From positions 1 to 31,665 of the forward strand of contig JBJOKE010000041.1 of the NCBI GenBank assembly GCA_046046245.1: a stretch of 31,665 nt of DNA, in the 5' to 3' direction. Shown here one piece after another: positions 25,251 through 31,665 of this stretch. Position numbers and translations under genes: made by a program. This stretch comes from UBA4615 sp046046245 (GTDB lineage: Bacteria; Pseudomonadota; Gammaproteobacteria; Burkholderiales; Burkholderiaceae_E). Below the pieces are notes generated by a model. That model was given only the letters and a program-made list of their open reading frames with translations. It searched no databases and was not told the DNA's origin. Positions within the stretch are counted from its first letter, which is position 1. The number at the start of each line of letters is the position of its first letter.

Positions 25251-26959
25251 CCGCCTGGGTCGGCACGGCGCAGCGCTACTGGCACACGCTGCGCCACCTG
25301 CGTCCGGTGCAGTTCCACGCGCGCGCGCGCCACCGCTGGCTGCGCCCGCGCGTCGACCCCGCGCCGCCGCCGGTGCCGCGGGGCGGCGTCGCGCCGGTGC
25401 GGCCCTGGGCTCGGCGCGAGCCCTCGATGACCGGGCCCGACGCGTTCGTGTTCCTCGGCGTGCCGGGCCGCCTGTCGGAACACGGCTGGACCGGCGAGGC
25501 GCGCGAGCTGCTCTGGCGCTACAACCAGCACTATTTCGACGACCTGAACGCCCGCGACGCCGCGTCCCGGTCGGACTGGCACGACGCGCTGATCGGCCGC
25601 TGGATCGCCGACAACCCGCCGGCGGCCGGCCCCGGCTGGGATCCGTATCCGACCTCGCTGCGGATCGTGAACTGGATCAAGCGGGCCCGCGCCGGACGGC
25701 CGCTCGACGACGCGGCGACCCACAGCCTCGCGGTGCAGGCGCGCTGGCTGTCGGGCCGCATCGAGCACCACCTGCTCGGCAACCACCTCTTCGCCAACGC
25801 GAAGGCGCTGGCGTTCGCCGGCCTGCACTTCGGCGGCGCCGAGGGCGACCGCTGGTTCGACGCGGGCATGCGGCTCGTGCTGCGCGAGCTCGACGAGCAG
25901 GTGCTGGCCGACGGCGGGCATTTCGAGCGCAGCCCGATGTACCACGCGCTCGCGCTCGAGGACGTGCTCGACCTGATCAACCTGGCGGGCGCATGCCGCC
26001 GGGCGCTGACGGCGGAGCGGGCGGCGACGATGGCCGCCCTGCCGGCGGTCGCGCGGTCGATGCTGCGCTGGCTGCGGACGATGTGCCATCCCGACGGCGA
26101 GATCGCCTTCTTCAACGACGCGGCGATCGGCATCGCGCCGTCGCCCGACGAGCTCGCGGCCTATGCCGCGCGCGTGCTCGGCACCGACGCGGCGGACGAC
26201 ACGGCACATGCGCCGGCAGCCGCGCGCCGGCCCTCGGCGACCGCGCTCGCCGAGAGCGGCTACGTCCGCGTCGACGCGCCCGGTGCGGCGCTCCTCATCG
26301 ACGTCGCGCCGGTCGGTCCCGACTACCTGCCCGGCCACGCCCACGCCGACACGCTGAGCTTCGAGCTGTCGCTCGCCGGCCGGCGAGTGATCGTGAACTC
26401 GGGCACCTCGTGCTACGGCAGCGGGCCCGAGCGGCTGCGCCAGCGGGGCACGGCCGCGCACAGCACCGTCGTCGTCGCGGACGCCGACTCCTCGGAGGTC
26501 TGGGGTGGGTTCCGCGTCGCGCGGCGCGCGCGGCCGCATGGCGTGTCGGCTACGCAGAGGGACGACGCCGTAGTCGTCGCCGGCTCGCACGACGGCTACC
26601 GTCGGCTGCCCGGCCGTCCGACCCACACGCGGACCTGGACCGTCGGCGCCGGCTCGCTGCGCATCGACGACGCGGTCGACCGGCCCGAGCTGCCCGCGGT
26701 CGCCCGGTTCCACCTGCATCCGGACGTGGTGCTCGAGCACGGCGAGGATGCGGGCACCGGCACCGGCGTGCTGCCCGACGGCCGGCGCTTCGCGTGGTCG
26801 GTCGGGCACGGTCGCGCCGCCGTCGAGGCGTCGAGCTGGCATCCGCGCTTCGGTCGGAGCGTGCCGAGCCGCTGCCTGACGGTGACGCTGGTCGACGGCC
26901 GCTCGTCGCTGTCGCTGCGCTGGGGCGAAGACGGCGGCGGGGACACACGCGACGCGTGA
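25247..26959 (+). CDS. Heparinase II/III-like family protein
   Basis: A 570-residue protein with an alpha/alpha-toroid N-terminal domain (YNQHYFDDLN near 91; HLLGNHLFANAKALAFAGLH near 174; ERSPMYHALALEDVLDL) and a beta-sandwich C-terminal heparinase domain (PGHAHADTLSFEL near 362; VIVNSGTSCYGSG; RGTAAHSTVVV). These His/Tyr positions are typical of the family. No signal peptide is visible, so it may act in the cytoplasm on lipid-linked glycan instead of as an exported lyase. The family is often paired with the ADH-Gfo/Idh/MocA fusion seen two genes upstream. The start is GTG 25247, overlapping the wecB-like stop. It is the last gene before the foreign insert. Confidence 0.87.
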   Translation: MTAWVGTAQRYWHTLRHLRPVQFHARARHRWLRPRVDPAPPPVPRGGVAPVRPWARREPSMTGPDAFVFLGVPGRLSEHGWTGEARELLWRYNQHYFDDLNARDAASRSDWHDALIGRWIADNPPAAGPGWDPYPTSLRIVNWIKRARAGRPLDDAATHSLAVQARWLSGRIEHHLLGNHLFANAKALAFAGLHFGGAEGDRWFDAGMRLVLRELDEQVLADGGHFERSPMYHALALEDVLDLINLAGACRRALTAERAATMAALPAVARSMLRWLRTMCHPDGEIAFFNDAAIGIAPSPDELAAYAARVLGTDAADDTAHAPAAARRPSATALAESGYVRVDAPGAALLIDVAPVGPDYLPGHAHADTLSFELSLAGRRVIVNSGTSCYGSGPERLRQRGTAAHSTVVVADADSSEVWGGFRVARRARPHGVSATQRDDAVVVAGSHDGYRRLPGRPTHTRTWTVGAGSLRIDDAVDRPELPAVARFHLHPDVVLEHGEDAGTGTGVLPDGRRFAWSVGHGRAAVEASSWHPRFGRSVPSRCLTVTLVDGRSSLSLRWGEDGGGDTRDA

Positions 26960-27495
26960 TGCTCGCCGGACCCGCGCCCAGCGCGCCGGGGCCGGTATCC
27001 GCTCCATCATCCACGCCATCCGCGCGGCGTTGCTGTGTCCGCCGCGCATTGCACCGCATGCAGTGTGTCGCCGAGCGCGCCCTTCAACCGGCAGCGCCCC
27101 ACCGTGGATCGCTCGTCAGGTGTTCGATCACCGGTTCGATCGCCTGGCGACGCTTGAGCGTCCCGACCTCGCGTTCACTCACGCGCGTCTTCTCGCAGCG
27201 ATGCTTGATTTCGATCTCGGGGTTCTCGTCCTCGACTCCGTGCCAGCCGAGGTCGACCCACGCCGTCCTCGGCTTGGCTCCGGTGCCACGCATCTGGATC
27301 GTCGCCTTGCTCGATCTACTCGATTTGCTCGGCCAGCGCGTGCGCGTCGTACGGTTCGCCGTCGGAGGCGCGCGCCCCACGATCAGGCTGCCGCGCGGCG
27401 TCGTGGCGATGCCCGCCTTCGAGCCGAACTCGTACGGCGTTCTCGCCTTGCCCGTTTCGATGCACGGCACCCCGGATGACCGATCCCCGCCCGGC
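26960..27495. other. Gene-free stretch holding the transposase remnant
   Basis: Between the heparinase-like gene and the convergent glycosyltransferase gene there is no intact gene. The first 40 bases are GC-rich with imperfect inverted GC blocks (26968-27000) that could end the polysaccharide transcript. The rest is the decayed transposase. I found no clear terminal inverted repeat or target duplication. Confidence 0.6.
27005..27470 (-). pseudogene. IS5-type transposase, C-terminal remnant with frameshifts
   Basis: The minus strand reads CIETGKARTPYEFGSKAGIA, PRGSLIVG, WVDLGWHGVEDENPEIEI, TLKRRQAIEPVIEHL and, after a frame change, CRLKGALGDTLHAVQCAA. These match in order the C-terminal catalytic part of IS5-family transposases, including the YREK-like block around the second Glu (RRQAIEPVIEHL). 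Two further frame changes plus an in-frame TAG lie near 27310-27370 (a shifted YDAHALAEQIE segment is readable there), so it is inactive. It begins abruptly about 30 bases from the glycosyltransferase gene to its right. The N-terminal part of a like transposase lies 1.7 kb away at 29192-29326. Confidence 0.8.
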
Positions 27496-28551
27496 TCATG
27501 CCGTCCGGTCCAGCCGATACCGTACTGCATTGACGAAGTCGCACGTCCTGGCGTCCAGCGAGTAGTGTGGAACCGCACGGCGGTGTGCTCGCTCGGCGTA
27601 GGCGCGCCGCGACGCTTCATCCGGCAGGAAGCGGATGATCAGTTGCGCCAACTCCTCGGGTGAGTCCCACGTCGGAACCTCATGTTCCGGCGAATAGATC
27701 TGCTCGACATACTGGGTTCGTCGGTGCAGGAAGAAGCAGTACGCGGCGGCAAGTTCATAGGTGCGGGTCGAATCAACGTCCCCTTCGTGACGCGCGCCTC
27801 TCCACATGTATTCACGCTGAACCGGAGCAATGACGATCTTGGCCGATCGAATCGTGTCGACGTAGGCGACCCCTGTGGCGGCTTCGGAGACGGTGCAATT
27901 GCGCGGAAGGCGCGCCGCGGCATCAGCCCATCCGTGTCCGACGAGCGTGATCGCTATTCCCGCTCCGGCAAGCAACTCCGCAGTCCGGCGAATCAGGATT
28001 TCGTATTCCGTGCGCCACGTGGCGGCAAGCAGAACATCAACCGGCTGGGCTGCGGGCGGGGTGGGGCGAACATGCAGGGCCGGGTCGAAGCCATGGGGAA
28101 TGCAAATGCATTCGTTTGTGTACCCGAACTTGCTAGCCCAGTGCTCTAGATGCAACGGCTTGGTTGAAGCGATCAATCGATAGTGCGCGACTGATCGCGC
28201 CAACTCACGACCGTGTACCACGGGCGATGCATCGGGAAACAGATTGACCGTGAATATCCCCTGGCGGTTGATCGCCTGCACCGTTCGCGCCGCCAGCGAC
28301 CACCCTTTATAGGCAACAAACACGTCGGGACGGAAGTTTGCCGCTTGAGCCATGATTTCAGCGGAAACCTCGCGAGCCAGGACGGGCCTCAGCAGTCGCA
28401 CTGACAGCCTGGCGACGAGGCTGCGATAGGACGGGCGAAAGATGTCTTCCGGAATGTCCTGCACATCTACGCCAGGAACTTTGCTCAACGATTCCCGGAA
28501 TGCCCGTGCACTCGAGCCGTTCCACGATTCACCCAGATACAGCACCCTCAT
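27496..28551 (-). CDS. CgeB-like (Glyco_trans_1_2) glycosyltransferase, foreign
   Basis: An intact 351-residue GT-B-like protein on the strand opposite to the surrounding operon. Features: the opening MRVLYLGESWNGSSARAF, PDVFVAYKG (75-83), LFPDASP (104-110), IPHGFDPALH (151-160) and the C-terminal donor-site block STRTYELAAAYCFFLHRRT (261-279), all in the manner of CgeB-type (PF13524) transferases from surface-polysaccharide loci. Codon use is visibly less GC-biased than in its neighbours (ATT, CAA, GTA and AGT codons are frequent). Transposase fragments lie on both sides. No strong ribosome site is seen; CAAGG lies about 12 nt before the ATG. It is probably a recent arrival from another polysaccharide locus, and whether it is expressed is unknown. 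Confidence 0.82.
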   Translation of the reverse strand: MRVLYLGESWNGSSARAFRESLSKVPGVDVQDIPEDIFRPSYRSLVARLSVRLLRPVLAREVSAEIMAQAANFRPDVFVAYKGWSLAARTVQAINRQGIFTVNLFPDASPVVHGRELARSVAHYRLIASTKPLHLEHWASKFGYTNECICIPHGFDPALHVRPTPPAAQPVDVLLAATWRTEYEILIRRTAELLAGAGIAITLVGHGWADAAARLPRNCTVSEAATGVAYVDTIRSAKIVIAPVQREYMWRGARHEGDVDSTRTYELAAAYCFFLHRRTQYVEQIYSPEHEVPTWDSPEELAQLIIRFLPDEASRRAYAERAHRRAVPHYSLDARTCDFVNAVRYRLDRTA

Positions 28552-28793
28552 TCTTGCAATACACCTTGGATCCGCTTCGCTTCTACGGCTTCAACCCCGC
28601 GACATGACCTCTGCCGCGCGGGCAGTTCGTCAGCCCGGCATTCGGGGCAGCTTTTCGCCCCTGCGCTGACCTGGAACGGCCTCCTCACACTCCGATGACT
28701 CCCCCCATCGTCCTCGAGGCAGTCCGCTGCACGCATGGATGCACGCACTCGCCATCGGGTTCATGGACGGCACGGATCCGCTTCATCGGAAAT

Positions 28794-29153
28794 TCATTCC
28801 TGGGTGCTCCGTGCATATCTCCCGCCAACCTCCGCAACCGATGCGGCCAGGAGTACGTTCATCACGTCAACGCACGACACGACCAAGGCGCCCAAGAGGT
28901 GGGCTTCGGTGCGGCAGTATACATATCGGGCATGCGCCCATATGCCATGGGAAGCAACCGGATCATCCGTGACTCCTGCAAGGGCCATTCGGGCAGCAAC
29001 CATTGCGGCGAACAGCGCGCCGCATGGGGCAACACCCGGCATCCCGAAGTCCGCATATCCGACAACCGCCCAAGACACCGCGTCCTCGGCCAGCCGCAGG
29101 TTGAGCTTTTCTTGAATGCCACGAGGCGGGTGCCCGCGTGGGCCCCCAACTCA
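28794..29153 (-). pseudogene. Possible C-terminal remnant of a Wzy-like membrane protein
   Basis: A minus-strand open frame without a credible start reads ...EDAVSWAVVGYADFGMPGV, then a hydrophobic ALFAAMVAARMALAGV, a short polar part, and another hydrophobic stretch HLLGALVVSCVDVMNVLLAA before the stop at 28794. A YADFG-x-PG sequence ahead of a membrane helix, then a polar turn and a last helix, is the layout at the C-terminus of many repeat-unit polymerases. It precedes the CgeB-like gene on the same strand, as a wzy might precede a transferase. This is a weak call from pattern only; it could be a chance open frame. Confidence 0.35.
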
Positions 29154-29191
29154 TGCGCCGAAACCGTGCTCTGCCTCGTGCGCCTTGCCAC

Positions 29192-29326
29192 GCGGCGGGC
29201 GAACTGCCGCGCCAACGCCGCCGCGATCTCCTGCCAGTGCGTGCGCGACCCCTGCACCTCCAGCGGGTGGCGAAGATCGATCATCTGATCGATGCGACCA
29301 CGGAAGAAATCGGCGGTGGCGCTCAT
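29192..29326 (-). pseudogene. IS5-type transposase, N-terminal remnant
   Basis: From the ATG at 29326 the minus strand encodes MSATADFFRGRIDQMIDLRH, then PLEV, SRTHWQEIAAALARQFARR. This matches the start of IS5-type transposases that open with a FFR-x-RIDQMIDLRHPL pattern and a WQEIE-x-x-LA helix. After about 45 residues the similarity ends and the frame drifts into unrelated sequence. It has the same orientation as the C-terminal remnant at 27005-27470, and the middle of the protein is absent. It is inactive. Confidence 0.7.
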
Positions 29327-29461
29327 CGCAGGACGTATCGATGCCGTCGTGAGATCCGTCACGCGGCGGCGTGAAAGCGCTCCCTAGACTGCCCCGACGA
29401 CCGGAACACTCCGGCACGACGCCGTGCGCGACGGCGAGCCACCGCTCTCGGGGGCGAGACG

Positions 29462-30748
29462 ATGCACATCCTTTTCCTGACCGACAACTTCCCGCCCGAA
29501 GTGAACGCGCCGGCGAGCCGCACCTTCGAGCACTGTCGCGAGTGGGTGAGGGCCGGGCATCGCGTCACCGTCGTGACCTGCGCGCCGAACTTCCCGACCG
29601 GGCGCATCTTCGAGGGCTACTCGAACCGCGCCTGGTCGTGGGAGACGATGGACGGCATCCGCGTGCTGCGCGTCTGGACCTACGTCACCGCGAACGAGGG
29701 CTTCGCCAAGCGGATCGCCGACTACGCGAGCTACATGGTGTCCGCGGTGCTCGCGTCGCCCTTCGTGCGCGACGTCGACCTCGTGGTCGGCACCTCGCCG
29801 CAGCTGCTCACCGCGTGCGCCGCGCGCATCGTCGGCGCGCTCAAGCGCGTGCCCTGGGTGTTCGAGCTGCGCGACCTGTGGCCGGACTCGATCGGCGCGG
29901 TGGGCGCGGTGCGCCGGCCCGCGCTGCTCGGCCTGCTGCGCCGCCTCGAGGAGAGCCTCTACCGCAGCGCCGACGCGATCGTGTCGGTCACGCACGCGTT
30001 CCGCGGCACGCTGATCGAGCGCGGCTTCGACGGCGGGAAGATCCACGTGGTGACCAACGGCGCCGACCTGACGCGCTACGCGCCGCGCGCGAAGGACGCC
30101 GGGCTCGTCGAGCGGCACGGCCTCGCCGGCCGTTTCGTCGCCGGCTACATCGGCACGCACGGGATGGCGCACGCGCTCGACACGGTGCTCGACGCGGCCG
30201 CCCGGATGAAGGCGGCGCCCGGGGGCGACATCTTCCGCTTCGTGCTGCTGGGCGACGGCGCGAACAAGGCCGCGCTCGTCGAGCGCGCCCGCAACGAGGG
30301 CCTCGACAACGTCCTCTTCGTCGACACCGTCCCGAAGGACGAGGTCGTCCGGTGGTGGTCGGTGCTCGACGCCTCGATCATCCACCTGAAGCGCACGCCG
30401 CTGTTCACGACCGTGATCCCGTCGAAGCTGTTCGAATGCATGGCCATGGGCGTGCCCGTGCTCCACGGCGTCCAGGGCGAGTCCGCGGGCATCGTCGAGC
30501 GCGAGGACGTGGGGCTGACCTTCGAGCCGCAGAACGTCGACGCGCTGTGCGACGCGCTGCGCCGGATCGCGACCGACGACGCGCTGCGCGAGCGGCTGCG
30601 CGAGAACGGCCCGCGCGCCGCGCGCGGCTACGACCGGACGGCGCTCGCCGCGTCGATGCTGACGGTGCTGGAGCGGACCGCGCACCGGTCCGGTCCGCCG
30701 GCGATCGGCCGCGCGGACACGGCGACCTCGCGCGCGCCGGGCCGATGA
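29462..30748 (+). CDS. WbuB-like GT4 glycosyltransferase
   Basis: A 428-residue GT-B transferase of the WbuB type. The N-terminus MHILFLTDNFPPEVNAPASR and CAPNFPTGRIFEGY are characteristic of this group. Next come FELRDLWPDSIGAVGA, VTNGADLTRYAP, the donor-domain entry GYIGTHGMAHALDTVLDAA and the C-terminal PSKLFECMAMGVPVL, where the Glu is part of the sugar-nucleotide site. WbuB in E. coli O26 is linked to N-acetyl-L-fucosamine transfer, which would fit the WecB/FnlC-like epimerase upstream. GGGGGCGAG precedes the ATG. It returns to high-GC, plus-strand coding after the foreign insert. The last 30 residues are a disordered tail. It overlaps the phosphatase start (ATGA). Confidence 0.88.
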   Translation: MHILFLTDNFPPEVNAPASRTFEHCREWVRAGHRVTVVTCAPNFPTGRIFEGYSNRAWSWETMDGIRVLRVWTYVTANEGFAKRIADYASYMVSAVLASPFVRDVDLVVGTSPQLLTACAARIVGALKRVPWVFELRDLWPDSIGAVGAVRRPALLGLLRRLEESLYRSADAIVSVTHAFRGTLIERGFDGGKIHVVTNGADLTRYAPRAKDAGLVERHGLAGRFVAGYIGTHGMAHALDTVLDAAARMKAAPGGDIFRFVLLGDGANKAALVERARNEGLDNVLFVDTVPKDEVVRWWSVLDASIIHLKRTPLFTTVIPSKLFECMAMGVPVLHGVQGESAGIVEREDVGLTFEPQNVDALCDALRRIATDDALRERLRENGPRAARGYDRTALAASMLTVLERTAHRSGPPAIGRADTATSRAPGR

Positions 30749-31515
30749 TCGACCTGCACTGCCATTACCTGCCCGGCGTCGACGACGGCGCCCCGGACCT
30801 GGAGACCGCGCTGAACCTGGCCCGCGCGGCGGCCGACAACGGCATCCTGATCGCGGTCCTGACGCCGCACGTGATGGCGGGACGCTGGGACAACCGGCGT
30901 AGCACGCTGGAGCCTGCGTTCGAGGCCTTCCGCCGCAGCGTCGACGACGCCGGCATCCCGCTCGAGCTCTACCTCGGCGCCGAGGTCCACCTGATGCCTG
31001 CCTCGCTCGGGCTGCTCGAGGTCGACGAGCTGCCGGTGCTGGGCCGCTGGGAGGGCAAGCGGGTGATCCTGCTCGAGCTGCCCGACGGCGGCGTGCCGGT
31101 GGGCGCGATGAAGGCCGTGGAGATCCTGAGGCGGCACGGTGCGGTGCCGATGCTCGCGCACCCGGAGCGCAACCGCTCGATCATGCGCGACATCTCGCGG
31201 CTCGAGCCCTTCGTCGACGCGGGCTGCCTGGTGCAGATCACCGCCGCGTCGGTCTGCGGCTGGTTCGGCGCACCCGCGAAGCGCGCCGCGCAGGAAATCC
31301 TCGACGCGGGCTGGGCGACCGCCGTCGCCACCGACGCCCACAACCTGCGCCACCGCCCGCCGGTGCTCGCCGAGGCCCGGCACGCGCTCACGCTGCGCTA
31401 CGGCGAGGATGCCGCGCGCGAGCTGACCGAGCTCAACCCGCTGCTGATCGTCGCGGGTCGCGACGACGCGGCGCTGCCCGCCGGGCGCGACATCGAAGCG
31501 GTGCCGCCCGCGTGA
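30745..31515 (+). CDS. PHP-type protein tyrosine phosphatase (CpsB/YwqE-like)
   Basis: A 256-residue manganese-dependent phosphatase of the PHP superfamily that dephosphorylates the polysaccharide tyrosine kinase. Metal-ligand motifs: DLHCHYLPGVDDG (3-15), TPH (40-42), GAEVHL (78-83), AHPERN (138-143) and TDAHN (196-200), all in the CpsB/YwqE order. Most Gram-negative loci use a low-molecular-weight Wzb phosphatase, so the PHP type is notable, though known in betaproteobacteria. The likely substrate is the C-terminal tyrosine cluster of the Wzc-like kinase at 8557-10788. The ATG overlaps the WbuB-like stop. It is the last gene of the locus in this window. Confidence 0.92.
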   Translation: MIDLHCHYLPGVDDGAPDLETALNLARAAADNGILIAVLTPHVMAGRWDNRRSTLEPAFEAFRRSVDDAGIPLELYLGAEVHLMPASLGLLEVDELPVLGRWEGKRVILLELPDGGVPVGAMKAVEILRRHGAVPMLAHPERNRSIMRDISRLEPFVDAGCLVQITAASVCGWFGAPAKRAAQEILDAGWATAVATDAHNLRHRPPVLAEARHALTLRYGEDAARELTELNPLLIVAGRDDAALPAGRDIEAVPPA

Positions 31516-31528
31516 GGCGGCATCCTCG

Positions 31529-31543
31529 CCCGCGGTCCGCGGG
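31529..31543 (+). terminator. Hairpin after the phosphatase gene
   Basis: CCCGCGG and CCGCGGG form a perfect dyad around one base, 14 bases after the stop codon; the hairpin would open to a small loop. It has no T-run directly after it. It probably marks the end of the polysaccharide transcript before the insertion sequence. Confidence 0.45.
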
Positions 31544-31616
31544 ACGCTAGGAGTCTGGGCGGCAGAGCGCCACGAAGCCTGACTTGAGCGAGGCGTTTTT
31601 TGGTAGGTTTGAGTGC

Positions 31617-31665
31617 ATGAGCGCGAGCTACCTGCCGTACGACCCCCAGCAGATGTTTCTGCTAC
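31617..31665 (+). CDS. IS1182-type transposase, first 16 residues (runs off the window)
   Basis: The last 49 bases read MSASYLPYDPQQMFLL and stay open to the edge. A start of the form M-S-x-x-Y-x-PY-x-PQQ-x-x-LL is the hallmark of IS1182-family transposases. The upstream 60 bases drop in GC and contain a short stem (GCCT 31577-31580, AGGC 31591-31594) followed by TTTTTT (31596-31601), which could stop read-in from outside. The left end of the element is probably near 31550, but no terminal repeat can be confirmed with one end visible. Confidence 0.75.
   Translation, partial: MSASYLPYDPQQMFLL

Larger units (their letters stand above)
27005..29326 (-). mobile_element. IS-bounded foreign segment splitting the polysaccharide operon
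   Basis: Reading the minus strand in order: transposase N-terminus, possible wzy remnant, intact CgeB-like transferase, transposase C-terminus. Both transposase parts have one orientation and appear to be the same IS type. This fits the collapse of two directly repeated IS copies around captured DNA, or an insertion into one copy with loss of its middle. GC is lower and strand is opposite to the operon on both sides. Exact ends and terminal repeats could not be set. Confidence 0.6.
28552..29461. other. 910-bp decayed region without an intact gene
   Basis: This stretch separates the foreign glycosyltransferase from the resumed polysaccharide operon. On the minus strand it holds an N-terminal transposase fragment (29192-29326) and a hydrophobic reading frame resembling the end of a Wzy-like protein (28794-29153). 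In 28552-28793 I recognise nothing. In 29327-29461, ahead of the WbuB-like gene, there is only a weak dyad CCGGA-ACAC-TCCGG (29401-29414) and no clear promoter. Base composition is lower in GC than the flanks. Confidence 0.6.

Noticed and set aside
27030..27663. Plus-strand open frames opposite the transposase remnant and the CgeB-like gene end.
   Set aside because: The minus strand carries ordered transposase motifs and a complete glycosyltransferase; the plus frames show none.
28548..28748. A 66-codon minus-strand frame overlapping the CgeB-like gene start.
   Set aside because: It has no ribosome site or known motif, and its composition looks like random non-coding sequence.
28695..29288. 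A plus-strand open frame of 197 codons in the decayed region.
   Set aside because: It has no recognisable motif and lies opposite the transposase N-terminus and the hydrophobic remnant, which have better support.

Overview
This is a very GC-rich chromosomal window. It most resembles a betaproteobacterium, probably of the Burkholderiales. The grounds are the tRNA-Tyr/tRNA-Gly/tRNA-Thr/tuf transcription unit, a paaABCDE operon followed by a TetR (PaaR-type) gene, and strong G/C third-position bias. The taxon is inferred from gene order and protein motifs; no search was run.

Layout. (1) 1-831, minus strand: a tRNA-Tyr, tRNA-Gly, tRNA-Thr and tuf operon behind a near-consensus sigma-70 promoter. 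tuf runs off the left edge, and its codon use and switch region look unlike the rest of the window. (2) 988-1263: a small KGG-repeat stress protein followed by a strong hairpin. (3) 1464-5852: paaA-B-C-D-E, encoding the multicomponent phenylacetyl-CoA 1,2-epoxidase, then paaR. A perfect 12-bp palindrome lies between the -35 and -10 of the presumed paaA promoter. (4) 5834-31515: a large Wzx/Wzy-type exopolysaccharide or capsule locus. Two minus-strand genes (a WecA-like initiating sugar-phosphate transferase and a PaaK/CapK-like adenylate-forming protein) diverge from a long plus-strand run. That run encodes a Wzc-like tyrosine kinase/chain-length protein, Wzy-like polymerase, Wzx-like flippase, GT-C-like membrane protein, AsnB-like amidotransferase, two GT4 glycosyltransferases, a secreted double beta-helix protein, an ADH-Gfo/Idh/MocA fusion, a WecB-like epimerase, a heparinase II/III-like protein, a WbuB-like GT4 and a CpsB/YwqE-type PHP phosphatase. 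Many junctions are ATGA or GTGA overlaps, which suggests one translationally coupled transcript. (5) 31617-31665: the start of an IS1182-type transposase flanking the locus.

The most unusual part is 27.0-29.4 kb. The polysaccharide operon is broken there by lower-GC DNA on the opposite strand. In minus-strand order it holds an N-terminal IS5-type transposase fragment, a possible C-terminal piece of a Wzy-like membrane protein, an intact CgeB-like glycosyltransferase, and a frameshifted C-terminal IS5-type transposase fragment. I read this as a piece of another surface-polysaccharide locus carried in by insertion sequences, separating wbuB and the phosphatase from the rest of the operon.

Working model: the WecA-like enzyme loads a sugar phosphate on undecaprenyl phosphate. 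The GT4 enzymes extend the repeat unit, using sugars shaped by WecB, the bi-domain oxidoreductase and possibly AsnB. Wzx flips it, Wzy polymerises it, and the Wzc kinase with the PHP phosphatase sets chain length and export. No outer-membrane exporter (Wza/OPX) gene is in the window. No CRISPR array, rRNA gene or phage gene was seen.
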